From positions 124,398,501-124,462,500 of the forward strand of contig CM044308.1 of NCBI GenBank assembly GCA_024291935.2: a DNA stretch of 64,000 nt, given 5' to 3'. This DNA comes from Okapia johnstoni. Lineage: Eukaryota; Chordata; Mammalia; Artiodactyla; Giraffidae. How positions within the stretch are numbered: position 1 is the first letter of the stretch; the number at the start of each line of letters is the position of its first letter. Shown one piece after another: positions 1 to 10,525 of this stretch. Below the pieces are notes generated by a model. The model was not told where the DNA came from and ran no database searches. It worked only from the letters and a program-made list of their open reading frames with translations. The translations under genes and the position numbers were made by a program.

Positions 1-565
1 CCCTGAAATGCAATTGAGACTTCTGCAGAGAATAATTAAAACAAAACTTACTCTTTTCCAGTGGACATAACATTAAAGGATGAGACAGCCATCTTGTAAC
101 ATCAGAGAAGAACACGCTAGAGAACACAGTCATCTCAGAACCAGGAGACAGAGAAACCAATCAACATGAAATAGGCTGAGCGCCTACTTCTGTACCATGT
201 TGAACCAAATGCCAAATTTGACTGCTTCTGACCTAGGAAAACAACAATCCCATATGGTTCAACCTAATAGCTCTATCTTTTCAACTATGTATTTCAATAC
301 TCCTTCCTTTTGACTTCAAGCAGTTTAACTGAGTTTTCTGTCATTTACAAACATGAGAATTCAGACTAATGTGTAAAGTTGCTGTAGCCAACAAAGCACT
401 GTGTCAAAGATGCACAAGAAAATCATTTAAAGATCCCTTGTACTAAAAAGGGGGGCAGGGGGAGATACTAAGATACAATATCTTCTCCACAAGTTTAGAA
501 AAAGTTAAATTCTTGAAAAGAGCAGTCATGACGGATAGAAATACGTGAGACCTCACAGTCTAAAA
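1..565. other. AT-rich sequence, nothing recognised
   Basis: No coding exon, RNA gene or clearly identifiable repeat was seen. The only oddity is a short G-rich patch near 450-463. Confidence 0.4.
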
Positions 566-569
566 CGCA

Positions 570-750
570 TTTCACACTCTTCTCAGTTAACTGGAATAAC
601 TACCCTATGAGATAAACATGTGCCCGTTTTATAGATAAAACCAACCCAGAGCAGTTGAGTATGTTGTAATGAATTTCCCAGATAGAAAATGGTAGAGGCA
701 ACTTTCAAATCCAGATCCTCTAATCCCCAAATTCACACTTTTCCTACTTT
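570..750 (-). repeat. MIR SINE fragment
   Basis: The order of motifs matches the reverse of the MIR core: 'ccctatgagataaac', 'gttttatagataaaac', then 'tttcaaatccagatcc'. It is old and diverged, so the edges are approximate. Confidence 0.6.
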
Positions 751-1474
751 GTCTCACAATGCTAAGATGGTCAAGAAATCAATTAGGAAACATTTGTACA
801 GGCCCTTTATAAAACATGGGAAGCATCAAAGAAATATCTGACATTTCAAAACATCTCCCAATCCGATCATTCTAAAAGCAGCCCAAAACACTGAGGCTGG
901 AATGTGTCAAATCTAATATCAGTGAAATCCTAGCCAGAGTTATTAGGAACTAGAGAATGACTATCTCAGAATCTTAAACACAAAGTTGCAGCCCATTTTA
1001 ACTGTGGAATCTAGACTCCTCTTTTCAGTTCTCATCATCCTTAACCTTTCTGTTATATTAATACTGCTGTCATACTAGCACACTGTAGATGCTTACTAAT
1101 AAATGTTTGTGGATTGCCACAGTGTGACAATTTTTTTAGTTCCCCAAGATCACAAAATTAACAGACTATAGCTATTAATATCTGAGTTATATCAGCTCTT
1201 CAGAAATGTGCTCTGATGGTCCACAATTTTTAAAAATGGATCCAGAGGCACAGACTTTGGGAGTTCTGGATCAAGCTAAAAACACATGGTTATATTAATC
1301 TATCATAGATTCAGCTTAGGCCTGAGACAGGTGACCCACCCAACTGAATATACACCAAGATCATCTTTTCATCATACTTTGCCTCATCTGATAAGTCAGG
1401 GTCAACACAAAAGCAATCTAGAGATCTCAACATGGGGACATTTAGAGGACTTGCATCTAATAAAGGTCCTGTAG
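750..1474. other. No gene; possible L2-like tail near 1075-1115
   Basis: Mostly unremarkable AT-rich DNA. The string 'gatgcttactaataaatgtttgtgg' at about 1089-1113 resembles the 3' end of L2 or MIR-type elements. Confidence 0.35.
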
Positions 1475-1560
1475 AAGAATGAGGAGTCTCAGGTTCAGAC
1501 CCTGGCTCTATCACACATGCCCTTAGGTAGAGCACTTAATCCCCACCTTTCCACTCCTTT
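1475..1560 (+). repeat. Short MIR-like fragment
   Basis: The segment 'tcaggttcagaccctggctctatcacacatgcccttaggtagagcacttaatcccc' follows the MIR order of 'ggttcgaatcccggctctgccac' and the later 'ttacttaacctc' motif. It is short and diverged. Confidence 0.4.
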
Positions 1561-2120
1561 CAGTCTCCCTCCAGGGTTTAGTTACTTAGCTAAAAAATAA
1601 TGCCAAGCAGTCCAAGTGATATATCTAAGGTTATAAAAGTTTATATTAAAATAGGGCAGGGACAGGAAGTTTAAGCAGAAGCTCCAAAGACTGGCAAGGA
1701 AGAACTTCAGTAAGAGAAAGAAAAGCCAATTGCTGTGAATAAAAGCAGCAGCAGATAATAGAGGTGTGATAGAACCAAAATGTTGCCTGTTTGCTATTGG
1801 CCACATAACCTTTTTAATCAAATAAACTGTACCCAAAGATGTAATTGTCATAAAACCTGATCCTATTAAGGGCACAATCAAACTTCTATTGGATGAAAGA
1901 ATATCATTGTCCTGAGAAACCATAACATTTTCTGAAAAACTTCAAATCACATCCTGGAATCTGGGAATTCTTCAGAGAAATGTTAGATGGAAAATACTTA
2001 AAGATATTCTCATGTGCATTTTGAAATTAGAAATATGATCAGTAAGCAAGAAAAGCTATTGTGAATCAAAGTAATAAAAAGAGCTATTAGTTTATGATCA
2101 TTGTCTACAATGCCTTACAC
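1561..2120. other. No gene or repeat recognised
   Basis: An open frame of 113 codons on the minus strand (1582-1923) is AT-rich. It has no recognisable domain or codon pattern and is taken as chance. Confidence 0.4.
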
Positions 2121-2275
2121 CATGCTAAGGCACACTTAGCACTTTATATTCATAAAATGTCACAGAATAGATTCTCCCATTATCATACTAGTTTTACAGA
2201 TAAGCAATCTGAGCCATGCAAGGTTAAAGGACTTCTCCAAGGTCACACAGCTAGAATGAGGTGAAGCCATTGCTT
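2120..2275 (-). repeat. MIR SINE
   Basis: A clear MIR signature in reverse: 'gttttacagataagcaatctgagcc' followed by 'aggttaaaggacttctccaaggtcacacagctagaatgag'. This is the best preserved MIR in the left part of the window. Confidence 0.75.
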
Positions 2276-2279
2276 CAGG

Positions 2280-2760
2280 CCCTCCCACTTTTTTTTTTTT
2301 AAAGCATTATGCAAAATAGAGGGCAGTGCAAATAATTTCTAGCCACAGATATGCAATATTTTTTAAAAGACTAACTGCAAAACACTTTCCAGTTTCTAAC
2401 GATATGAAGTTTGCAGGATGATCTTACCTAAAATATTTTATGCTAAAATAAGGGCATTTACAATGTCATCATACTTCTTCATCTAAGTCAAAAATCAATA
2501 CAACAGGAATCGAGAAATCTTCTTAAACCCCCTGGTTGACGATATTCAGAGGACATGTATGTAAAAATGATCAAGTGGGAAGACTGAGAGTGAGGATAGA
2601 AACCTGAAAAGAGTTTCTGGAACTATCCAGTTACGAGCAGCAAGCAAATTCTACAGTATGTGGCAAAGACTTGCAAAAAGTCTTTGGCTTCTTTAGTAAC
2701 TTCACACGTGGACAGTAACTAAGGGGGTATGACATTTCTAGTACAAAAGAGCCATGTACT
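2280..2760. other. No gene; oligo-T run at 2287-2300
   Basis: Nothing coding was seen. The oligo-T run follows the MIR and may be a tail of another element that I cannot place. Confidence 0.35.
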
Positions 2761-2764
2761 ATAG

Positions 2765-2975
2765 CAGTTTAGTAAAAGCTTCTGGAATCAGAATCTCTGG
2801 GAATTGTCTCACAGTGATTTTCTAGCCATATGACCTTAAGGAAGTTAACTGGTCTAGGCCTTCATTCCCCATCTGTAAAATAGAAAAAGTAAGAGTGCTT
2901 ACTTAAAAAGGGGCGTGATAAAGACTAAATTTCAACAAGTGTAAAATACTTAGAACAGGGCCTGCCACATAAAAG
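2765..2975 (+). repeat. MIR SINE
   Basis: Motifs appear in MIR order: 'ggaatcagaatctctgggaattg', 'atatgaccttaaggaagttaact', 'ccccatctgtaaaatag', and 'cttagaacagggcctgccacata'. Confidence 0.75.
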
Positions 2976-3004
2976 TATATGATACATACAATATCATATG
3001 ATAT

Positions 3005-3045
3005 ATACTATACATATTATTATTATGTTATTATTATTATAGAAT
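3005..3045. repeat. ATT trinucleotide microsatellite
   Basis: Interrupted ATT/TTA repeats directly after an ATATC-rich stretch. Confidence 0.6.
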
Positions 3046-3049
3046 GAAA

Positions 3050-3660
3050 GATGGATGGGTCTAAACTACCAAGGAGAGTACAGGTTATTTGGTGACTAAG
3101 ATATTAACACAGGGATGAGAACATCTGTTTGGGTTGTATGTGGGCAACCCAGATGTATCCCAGGTTAATCCAGACAAGATTTCCTTTTGCCAGGCACTGA
3201 CAGGAACATATAGTAAATCTTGTGGCTATATTTAGGACAAACCCTCCACAATTATAATAAACTCTCTTTCTCTGTTACCAACCCTGAGAAAAGGTTTTCA
3301 AAGTTAGAATTATTAACGTTCTCTTCCTGCCTCCCCTCTTTTTCCAAAGATTTTTACACGGCCAGTGAGTGAGTTTTGTTGGCGTTTCCAAACTTCTTCC
3401 CAGGAAGTCTGCAATGTGTACTGCTAGGAGTTGCTGTATAATTACTTAGTTGATTCCCTCTAAGGAGCTTACTCTAAGAATTGAGGAAAGAAAGCAGATT
3501 AACCATTTGAATACATGCCACTGGCCCATCCCCTCTCTCTGCCATAAATGGGGGCTTCTGCAGTCCCCACTCTTCAACCCCAATATGTGATCCAGGGAAA
3601 TCAATTTATTGCTTTGGCTAATCCTACAACAATAGGGGTTTCATTTTCATTGTAGGGCAA
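3050..3660. other. Flank between microsatellite and CpG region, nothing recognised
   Basis: No supported exon or repeat. The sequence moves from AT-rich to more GC-rich toward the island. A G-rich run (about 3689-3712) follows. Confidence 0.35.
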
Positions 3661-3839
3661 TTAAGTTGTCCGAGAAGGAAGGAGCGGGAGGAAGGGGGGG
3701 AGGGTGGTCTCCCATCCCCACAGACAGATTAGTACCCCTGGAGGCAGCAGCGTCCGCTCTGTCTGTCTGGTGGTCGGTCACACGCAGCTCTTCGCTGCTA
3801 CCTAGCAACGCAAAGCCAGGGAGAGAGCTCGCTTGTTCC

Positions 3840-4025
3840 CCTGCCTCCTCGCCTCTCCCATTCATCCCTAGCTTCCTCTCCTTCTCTCCGACCCCAGCCC
3901 CTGATCTCTCTCTTTCCCCTCCTTCTCTCCCTTTTACTCTCTACTTGTATTCTCTCCTCTTCCCCTCTTACTCTTTTTATTCTCTCCCCTATTCCCTCCT
4001 CCTCTTTCCCTCGCCTCCGTTCCTG
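3840..4025 (+). repeat. Polypyrimidine (CT-rich) tract
   Basis: About 185 bp made almost only of C and T on the plus strand, directly beside the CpG island. It is purine-rich on the minus strand. Such tracts can form triplex (H-DNA) structures. It also explains the proline/serine-rich and arginine/glutamate-rich chance open frames that overlap it. Confidence 0.7.
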
Positions 4026-4778
4026 TAAAAAACTAAAACTCTCCCGACAACTTGAGTGAAGTTTACAGCGCTTCAACGCAGAAACTTTTTCCATTCGAGC
4101 CCTCAAAACTCTGGCCGCGCAGACGAGCCCCATTCATCAACACAAAAGCCTCCACTTCCCGGCTGGAAAGGGAAACCCTTCGAGAAAATGCTGCAGCGTA
4201 TCAGCCGCTCTCTCGGCCAATCCCACCTCCTGGCCTTATCTCGGCTAGTGAATGATCTTTATCGAGATGCGGTCTCTTGGGGGTCACGGCGAGACCAAGT
4301 TTCGCTGCTGCAGAGAGGCGGGGTGCTCCAGCCCGCAGCCTGGGCGCGCGAAGGGATTCCCGGGCGGGGCGCTGCAGGTGGAAAACTGCGCACGGAGCAG
4401 CGCGGAGAACTGCTTGGCCCCGAAGAGAAGAAACCAGCGCGAGGAGCAGGCTGCGGACTCACGGAGAGAGCAGCAAAGTACCTTCCAGGAGGGTTGGGGG
4501 AAAAACTTCCGTGGAAACAAAGGCGGGGTCCTTGTGGGGTGTGCTGTCACCGAAACCGCAGGGGCTGCTTTCTCAAGTTTGGGACAGCTCACTGCAGGGG
4601 CGGGCGAAGGAGGGGCGCTCCTGCTGGCCCCACGAAGGGCAACCTGAGTGCCCCACAGGGAGCTGTCCGGCCGCCTCCCGCTCCTGGCCTCTGCCGGCCG
4701 CAGCCCCCTCCGCTCGCCCGCGGACCCGACCCTGCCGCAGCCAGGGAAGTCCTGCACTCGGAGCTGAGCCCGGACCGG

Positions 4779-4789
4779 TGGGCGCTTAC
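4779..4789 (-). other. Probable 5' splice donor of intron 1
   Basis: On the minus strand the junction reads GAAG|GTAAGC, close to the U1 consensus. It lies directly after the signal-peptide codons. Confirmation needs a spliced transcript; no acceptor was identified in this window. Confidence 0.55.
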
Positions 4790-4868
4790 CTTCGCCACTG
4801 GCCGGCGCCAGGCAGGCGGCGAAAGCCAGCAGCAGCGTGCACGCTGCCGCCGCCGCCCAGCGCTCCAT
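4790..4868 (-). CDS. First coding exon (signal peptide) of an unidentified secreted or membrane protein, partial
   Basis: Reading the minus strand, an ATG at 4868-4866 has G at -3 and G at +4, a good Kozak context. It opens 26 codons: a short start (M-E-R-W), a run of five alanines, a hydrophobic core (TLLLAFAACL) and the small-residue end APASG, a plausible signal-peptidase site before Glu26. Coding then meets GTAAGC directly after 4790, a consensus 5' splice donor, so the exon ends in phase 1 (GAA G|gtaagc). The frame stays open upstream through GTG GCG GGG, but no ATG precedes this one there. The open frame continues past the donor to 4284, and that part is most likely intron read-through. 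The placement inside a CpG island supports a real first exon. Later exons should lie at lower coordinates; none was recognised in 1-4280. I do not recognise the family from 26 residues. Confidence 0.6.
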
Positions 4869-5187
4869 CCCCGCCACTGTCCGGGTCCCCGGCCTCGCCG
4901 TTCCTTCCCCGGGAGGTGGGCGCGCGTCGCACTCGGCACTGCAGCGCCTCCACTGGGGAGCGCTCTTTTAGGGCCGCACCTCCGCGGGCTCCTAGTGGCA
5001 GAAAGCCGGGACCCGCGCCCGAGGAATCGCGTTTTCTACCCGCGCCAGTCCCCACCCTCCAGACCGTGCATAAAGCCCTTTAGACCCGCCCGCCCCGGAA
5101 CTAGCCTGCGGGAATCCCGCGGGGCAGGCCCCCTGCCGCCCGGCCCGCCCCCTGCACTTTGCAGCTGCGAGGGGAGTCGGGACCCGA

Positions 5188-5345
5188 ACACACGCGTTCA
5201 CTCTCACGCATGCACTCCTACAGACACAGCCGCGCGCGCACAAGCACCCGCTCACACGTGCACGCACACTTCCCAGGTGCACACTCTCATTCATACGCGC
5301 ACACACGCTCATCACCGTCACACACTCACACTGACAACGATCCCA
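5188..5345. repeat. Degenerate CA/CG alternating purine-pyrimidine tract
   Basis: An imperfect run of ACAC, GCGC and CACG units, including a CGCGCGCG-type core near 5231. Alternating purine-pyrimidine sequence beside a promoter is a candidate for Z-DNA. It lies at the upstream edge of the first CpG island relative to the minus-strand gene. Confidence 0.55.
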
Positions 5346-6369
5346 CGCGGGAAGGATTGGCCTCCGCACAAAAGTTGGCTAGGCGGTCCACTCGGATGTC
5401 GGCCACCTATACAGTTTTTGAAAAGGGAAAATAAGAGAAGGAAGAGGAGGGAAGGGGGAAAAGGTATGGAGAGCTTGCTCGAAATTTGTGACTATTTTAT
5501 TCTCTAATCTACAACCCTCAGGCTCCTTCGGACACCCGGGTTTCCCCTGTACAGTTGGGCACTGAGATGGAGTGCTCTATGTTTTCACGAGTTACGGGGG
5601 GAGTTAGATCAATGTTGGAGCGATAGGGGCGCGTCGGATCCTTGTTCAGATTTTCTTAAGCACCACACCTACAGGTGTCACGGCCAGATCGTGCTTCCTA
5701 GAAATCTGATCACTTTGAAGCAAAGCTGAAAGAATGAACGTCTTCTCGACGATTGCAGGTGCCCCTTTATGTGAGGAAGAAACTAAAGGGGTTCAGAGAA
5801 TCCCGCCGCTCCTTTCTTTAGGGCAGCGTTAGCCAGGCTGGCGGGGGCTGGAGGAGGGAGCCCCAAAGAGCACTGTGAGAGAAACTTAAAGAGCATCGTC
5901 CTCAGCCGATACGTGGCTCCAGTGCCCACAGAAAGGAGGGTCCGTGCAACCTCTTTCCTGGCCACGTGGAGCTCTGTGTGAGAAGGAACCATTTCTAGGC
6001 CAGGGGTCACCCCGGAATTTCCTCACCCCGGAGCCAGGCCCTGGTCCGGGGAGTCAGGAGCCCTTTCTCTCAGCCAAAGGAGCCGTGGCCGTCAAGACAA
6101 CAGCCCAGCACCCACGTAGTCCCCGACCCAGATACTGCCACCCCTTCTCCCCAGCCTGGATCTTGAGAGACTCTGTGGACCTCTACTGACCCCCAACAGT
6201 CTGGGCTTTAGTGGCTGGTGAAGCTTTGAGGGGAGGGAGAAGGGGAAATGGGTATTATTTTTGAAAGACGAGACGAGAGAAATAGACCCAGATAGAGAAA
6301 ACTTGGCCTTAAAAAAGAGTAAGGTGCGAGCAGGGGCCAGAGAGATTTAGCGGCTTTCTTCCAAGCACT
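5346..6369. other. Sequence between the two CpG blocks
   Basis: Moderate GC content, no identifiable exon or repeat. It would be upstream of the minus-strand gene and could hold promoter-proximal control sites, but none can be named with confidence. Confidence 0.35.
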
Positions 6370-6900
6370 GGAAATCCAGAGTTCTCGGCTCCGACCGAAG
6401 TCACTGGGACGCTATTTGCCTCCCAGCGCTGCGTCTGGCGCTGGGCGGCGCCGCGGAGGAGGTAGGATTGGGGACCCGAAGGGCATGGGGGGCTGGGAAG
6501 TCAGGGGGACGAGGCGAATGGGAGGAGGGAAGCGGCGAGGGGGCGAGAAGCTGCACTTTAGTCTCGGTGGGTGATTTATGCCGGTTCCGGGCGGCCGGGG
6601 CGATGGTACGAGACCGCGCCGGGGTCAGAGCACTCCGACGCCCGCGGGGGCCGCCCTGCATAGTCAATGAGCGTCCCCGCACCACAATTACAAAGAGCCT
6701 CTGCGGGCGCTGGGGAGGCGCGCGCCCCAGGCGGTGCGCGGGCAGAGGCACCGCGGGCGCCGGAGGGGCTGCGTCCAGCCCGGGGCGCGCGTGGGGTGCT
6801 GGAGGTGCGGGAGAGGGAGCGCAGGCGCGACCGGGGGCGAGGGGGCGGGCGTGGGGGCGGTGTTTGTGTCCTTTCTCTGTGTAGCAGCGCGGGCTCCAAA
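6370..6900. promoter_or_regulatory. Second CpG-rich block, possible upstream or divergent promoter
   Basis: A second GC-rich, CpG-dense segment lies about 1.1 kb from the first island, separated by sequence of ordinary composition. It shows many GC-box-like GGGCGG strings. Several overlapping open frames occur on both strands, as expected from GC richness (few stops), and none has a convincing start-plus-donor arrangement. It could hold an alternative non-coding first exon of the minus-strand gene or a divergent transcript. That is inference. Confidence 0.5.
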
Positions 6901-7915
6901 CATTCCTTTCTGCACTGAAGGGTTTCCCTCATTGTTGTTGTCTTTGTGCTGCAGTGTTGCCAACTTACTGGAATTCCTGACGTGGTTGCACAGCAGGGCT
7001 CAGGCTGACCGTACGAACCAGCTGCGTTTGTGTATGGGGCCGACCCCGCCGTTAATCCCAGAAAAACGCCAGAGACTGGGGGAAGAATGGAGGGAGGGCT
7101 GGAGGGAGGGGAGCAGATGAAAGGGTGGGGATGGAAGATGAGGGACCAATAATGAAACACTGCATATCATTCCCAACACTGTATGTAAACTCTCACATCC
7201 ACACTCTTGTCCACTAGAAAACCCCAATTTTTCAGTGCACTACCACACTCGTGCCACTTAAAACCAGATATCTTTTTACAGCCTGCACCGTGCGCCAGTT
7301 TTTATCTCGGTATCTATACCTGAGAGTGCCTGTTGCTAGATTTGGGGGATTAAAACTACGGACTAGCATCCGGGAAAGCGCAGGCTAGCTCAGTTTTGAT
7401 TTACGGCAGCCCTGTTTCTATGTAATGCAAGTTTCTATATAATGAAAAATTTCTTTATGTTCCACATTTCTCTCTACATCTATACATAAAGGACTTTACA
7501 GTGCCGTTAACCAAAAGAGAGGAAAGTGCTGAAAAGTGAAATTTATTCTACTAAATTTGTATTCATTGATTTCCTAAATATATTTTTGACTTTATTTTAT
7601 TATGCATCTCAATGCCAAACTACTGGAAATATTTTCAAAGCACTTGTTACTATTCTGGCTTAACTTCTGCTTTCTGTAGTGGACATGAAGTGGAAAAACT
7701 CCTTGAATACAGTCCAACTCCACCTTGCTAGTAATCTAACCCGGATTTGCCTCTTGCTGCCACAGAGCTAACTGTTCACTGGACAGTTCCAATCCAATGT
7801 CCATGAGAATTCAAACTGAGCATGATGGAGCCTGAACTATGAACCTTTAGTGTTTCTTATCTCAGTAAGGGGCACCACCATCCACCCCACAGGCCAAGGC
7901 TAAAATAGTCATTAT
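6901..7915. other. Flank right of the second CpG block, nothing coding recognised
   Basis: A TGACGT half-CRE-like string occurs near 6978. Beyond about 7160 the sequence becomes AT-rich with no recognised repeat until the SINE at 7918. Confidence 0.35.
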
Positions 7916-7917
7916 TT

Positions 7918-8076
7918 TAATATTTATTTTTATTTTGCTGTGATGGGTCTTAATTGCACCACGTGGGATCTTTTTAGTTGTGGCTTATGAGATCTAGTTC
8001 CCCCACCAGGGATCAAACCTGGGCCCCCTGCATTGGGAGCTTGGGGTGCTAGCCACTGGACCACCAGGGAAGTCTG
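7918..8076 (-). mobile_element. CHR-2-type tRNA-Glu SINE
   Basis: In reverse orientation it ends with 'gccactggaccaccagggaagtc' (the SINE 5' end) and carries 'ccagggatcaaacctgggccccctgcattgggagc', the B-box and following region of this cetartiodactyl family. Confidence 0.85.
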
Positions 8077-8079
8077 TGC

Positions 8080-8600
8080 AATTGTTCTTTTTGACTCCTT
8101 TCTCTTCTGTACACCATATACAAGTTCCTCAATCCAGTCACTTCTTCTCAAATCAAACTCACACATTCTTCTCAATCTCGTTGCCAGTAGCACAAGTCTC
8201 TCACCTGAATTATGGCTAGATCCTTATAACGGGGTCCTTGCTGTCAGTCTGCCCTCTCATATCTATTTTCCATTCCACAAGCAGATGATCAAAGTGATAC
8301 TTCCACCAGACTAGTACTTTCAGACAAAGGTGATTAACTATTAGAGGGTTATGAAATCAATGTAGTAGGTCAGACAAGAATTATTTTCAAATAAAACAGA
8401 GCAGAATAGAAACTAAAATAACTTTACGGAGAGGATATGTGTTGTTTCACAAAACTCTTATGAAACAGACATTCCACTACATAAAATATATTTCTTGTTG
8501 TGCATCTCAGTCAAAAAAGTTTGAAGTATCTCTCCATAAACTACGTATTAATTAAAGTAATAGTGACAAGTTTAGAACCTGGCAGGTGTTTTAATGTGTG
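8080..8600. other. No gene or repeat recognised
   Basis: AT-rich unique-looking sequence between two SINEs, without exon signals. Confidence 0.35.
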
Positions 8601-8605
8601 TGTGT

Positions 8606-8803
8606 TGCGTGTTAGTTGCTCAGTCATGTCCGACTCTTTGTGACCCCATGGGCTATATAGCCCACCAGGCTCCTGTTCATGGGATTCTCCAGGCAGAATA
8701 CTGGGGTGGATTGCCATTCCTTTCTCCAGGGGATCTTCCTGACCCAGGAATTGAAACCCAGTCACCTACATTGTAGGCAGATTCTTTACCATCTGAGCCA
8801 CCA
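8606..8803 (-). mobile_element. Bov-tA SINE
   Basis: Starts with 'gttagttgctcagtcatgtccgactctttgtgacc' and ends with 'gcagattctttaccatctgagccacc', which is the reverse of a Bov-A body joined to a tRNA-Glu-like head. Confidence 0.9.
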
Positions 8804-8809
8804 TTACTT

Positions 8810-9515
8810 AGGTGTGTTAAGGTCAACAGATCAGGAGACAGCCATTGAAAAGACAGATCCCAGAAGAGGGAATACAAGTCAAGACATTGGAACCCATACA
8901 GGCAACCGCCAAAGTCATCACTCAGAGAGCAAAAGGAAGGAATTGTGGGCAAGCACCTTTACTCTGTTTCCACAGGAAGGAACAGGGAACAGACAGGCCA
9001 GGTAAGCAGGTTTAGGATAGGATAGTTCGTATTTGAAGATAATGTCCTTGTATTTGAACATAGCACCCTGCCCCACCCCAGCTCTGGAGGAGGCAGGAGA
9101 TCAAGGCAAGGTGACTCAGGTATATTATCAGGACAAGGTGTATCCAGCAAATGCAGGCAAGGGCAGATGCATCAAGATTACCAAAGCTAGACATAGGGTA
9201 AACAAAGCAGATACCACAGGGTATACCTACACAAATGTACAACATAGTCACGAGAAAGCATCAGAAGAATCCAAACAGGGACATACTGTAAGCTGAGGGA
9301 CTTTTTAGAGATAAGACAATTAAGTGCAATGCACAGGCTTGGGTTGGACTTGGACTAGTGGGGGAAATAGCTCCAAAGGGCATTATTGGGAAAATCAGAG
9401 GCATTTTAACATGGACTATCGATTGAATAATAATATCCTAAAATGTCTCATATTGGTTGTAAAAGATACTGTCCTTATTTTTAGGGAACATATCCTAAAA
9501 TATTTAAAGGTTCAG
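8810..9515. other. No gene or repeat recognised
   Basis: Unique-looking sequence with no exon signals. Confidence 0.35.
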
Positions 9516-9518
9516 GAA

Positions 9519-9650
9519 TGGGAATTCCTTGTGGTCTAATGGTTAGGACTCTGTGCCTTCCCTGCTGGGGCTGGGGTTCAGTCCCTGGTCTGGGAACTAA
9601 GATCCCACCTGAGAGACACAGACAAAATATAAATACATACATAAAGTAGA
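9519..9650 (+). mobile_element. CHR-2-type SINE, diverged
   Basis: Reads 'gggaattccttgtggtctaatggttaggactctg' then 'ggggttcagtccctggtctgggaactaagatccca', the tRNA-like head with its B box. A short A/T tail 'aaatataaatacatacataaa' follows. Confidence 0.8.
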
Positions 9651-9839
9651 GGCTCAGAAACATAATTTCAAAATTTATAAATTAGGAAGAAACAGAGAGC
9701 ACATGGGCAAAGGGCAATGTCTCTTGCACTAATGCAACATTTCTGTGAGCTTAAAATTATATTAAAATGATTTTTTTAAGCTTGGAAAACTTTGCATCAA
9801 GTCAGAAATTCCACAAGGACAATTCCTCTCTTGTCTCCC

Positions 9840-10105
9840 AGGATTTACTCCTATTATTCCCTCTGTCTAAAGTATTATTCTCCTACCAATCCTTCCCTTC
9901 ATCTGGTTAGGTCTTACTCAACTTTCTCAAATTTCCAGTCTCATCTGAAACATCTCTTCTTCCAGGAACCCTTCCCTAACCACCCCTAGTGCCTTAGGAG
10001 ACTCTTCGATACCCCCTCATAGCTCTCTTGATTTCCCCCAGCCCAGCTCTTTAACACAACACTTGTATTCCCTTGGCCTCCTCAAATTTTTTCACTCTGA
10101 TGCCA
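9840..10105 (+). repeat. L2-type LINE 3' fragment
   Basis: The stretch 'ggtcttactcaactttctcaaatttccagtctcatctgaaacatctcttcttccaggaacccttccctaaccaccc' follows the L2 3' region ('caggtctcagctcaaatgtcacc...gaggccttccctgaccaccc'). It is diverged. Confidence 0.5.
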
Positions 10106-10137
10106 GAGTAACTTTTTGCAGCCATCCAGACCATATC

Positions 10138-10325
10138 AGCTTCCCTTGTGGCTCAACTGGTAAAGAATCTGCCTGCAAAGCGGGAGACCTGGATTCGATC
10201 CCTGGGTTGGGAAGATCCCCTGGAGAAGGCAAAGGCTACCCACTCCAGTATTCTGGCCTGGAGAATTCCATGGACTGTATAATCCATGGCGTCACAAAGA
10301 GTTGGACACAACTGAGCGACTTCCA
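10138..10325 (+). mobile_element. Bov-tA SINE
   Basis: Complete head ('cttgtggctcaactggtaaagaatctgcctg', B box 'gattcgatccctgg') and Bov-A body ending 'gttggacacaactgagcgactt'. It sits between two L2 fragments. Confidence 0.92.
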
Positions 10326-10359
10326 CAAGACTGTATCAATCACTTGGTCTTGACACTTT

Positions 10360-10525
10360 AATAGTTTCCTCATTAACCCTGGAATAAAATTCAAAGATTT
10401 TTGCATTGCTACAAGCTCTTGAATGATCTGGCCACTGGCCATCTCGTGACCCGCATGTGACAATCTGGCCACGGCCACACTGGCTTCCACCTGGTTTCGA
10501 AAACATACTGTCTGCTTTCCCACCC
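10360..10525 (+). repeat. L2-type LINE fragment
   Basis: The string 'ctcttgaatgatctggccactggccatctcgtgacc' and later 'gccacactggcttccacctgg' match the L2 ORF2 end region ('cctacatgatctggcccctgcc...agccacactggcctcc'). This part would normally precede the 9.84-10.1 kb part, so the two are separate or rearranged copies. Confidence 0.5.

Larger units (their letters stand above)
4095..5250. promoter_or_regulatory. CpG island, probable promoter region of the minus-strand gene
   Basis: This block is GC-rich with dense CpG dinucleotides, in clear contrast to the AT-rich sequence on both sides. It covers the start codon, signal-peptide exon and first splice donor of the minus-strand gene. GC-box-like strings occur at about 4364-4374, 4594-4602 and 5084-5097. 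On the minus strand a TATA-like CTAAAAG lies about 100 bp upstream of the ATG (around 4965-4971), but it is weak. The exact transcription start cannot be seen. CpG islands of this kind usually mark promoters of widely expressed or developmentally regulated vertebrate genes. Confidence 0.8.

Noticed and set aside
1582..1923. 113-codon minus-strand open frame
   Set aside because: AT-rich, no domain, no splice or start context.
4284..4789. Continuation of the minus-strand signal-peptide frame to 197 codons
   Set aside because: A consensus splice donor lies directly after the signal peptide, and the downstream translation is low-complexity, as expected of GC-rich intron read-through. A single-exon protein cannot be fully excluded.
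4869..4877. Earlier start three codons upstream of the ATG at 4868
   Set aside because: The upstream codon is GTG, not ATG. The ATG at 4868-4866 has good context.
4056..5507. 483-codon open frame on the plus strand across the CpG island
   Set aside because: GC-rich sequence has few stops. The translation is low-complexity (Arg, Pro, Gly, Ala, His/Thr runs from the CA/CG tract), has no domain, and is antisense to the better supported signal-peptide exon.
6576..7160. 194-codon minus-strand frame and overlapping frames in the second CpG block
   Set aside because: Several frames overlap on both strands with Pro/Ser/Arg-rich translations. No start-donor pair or domain.
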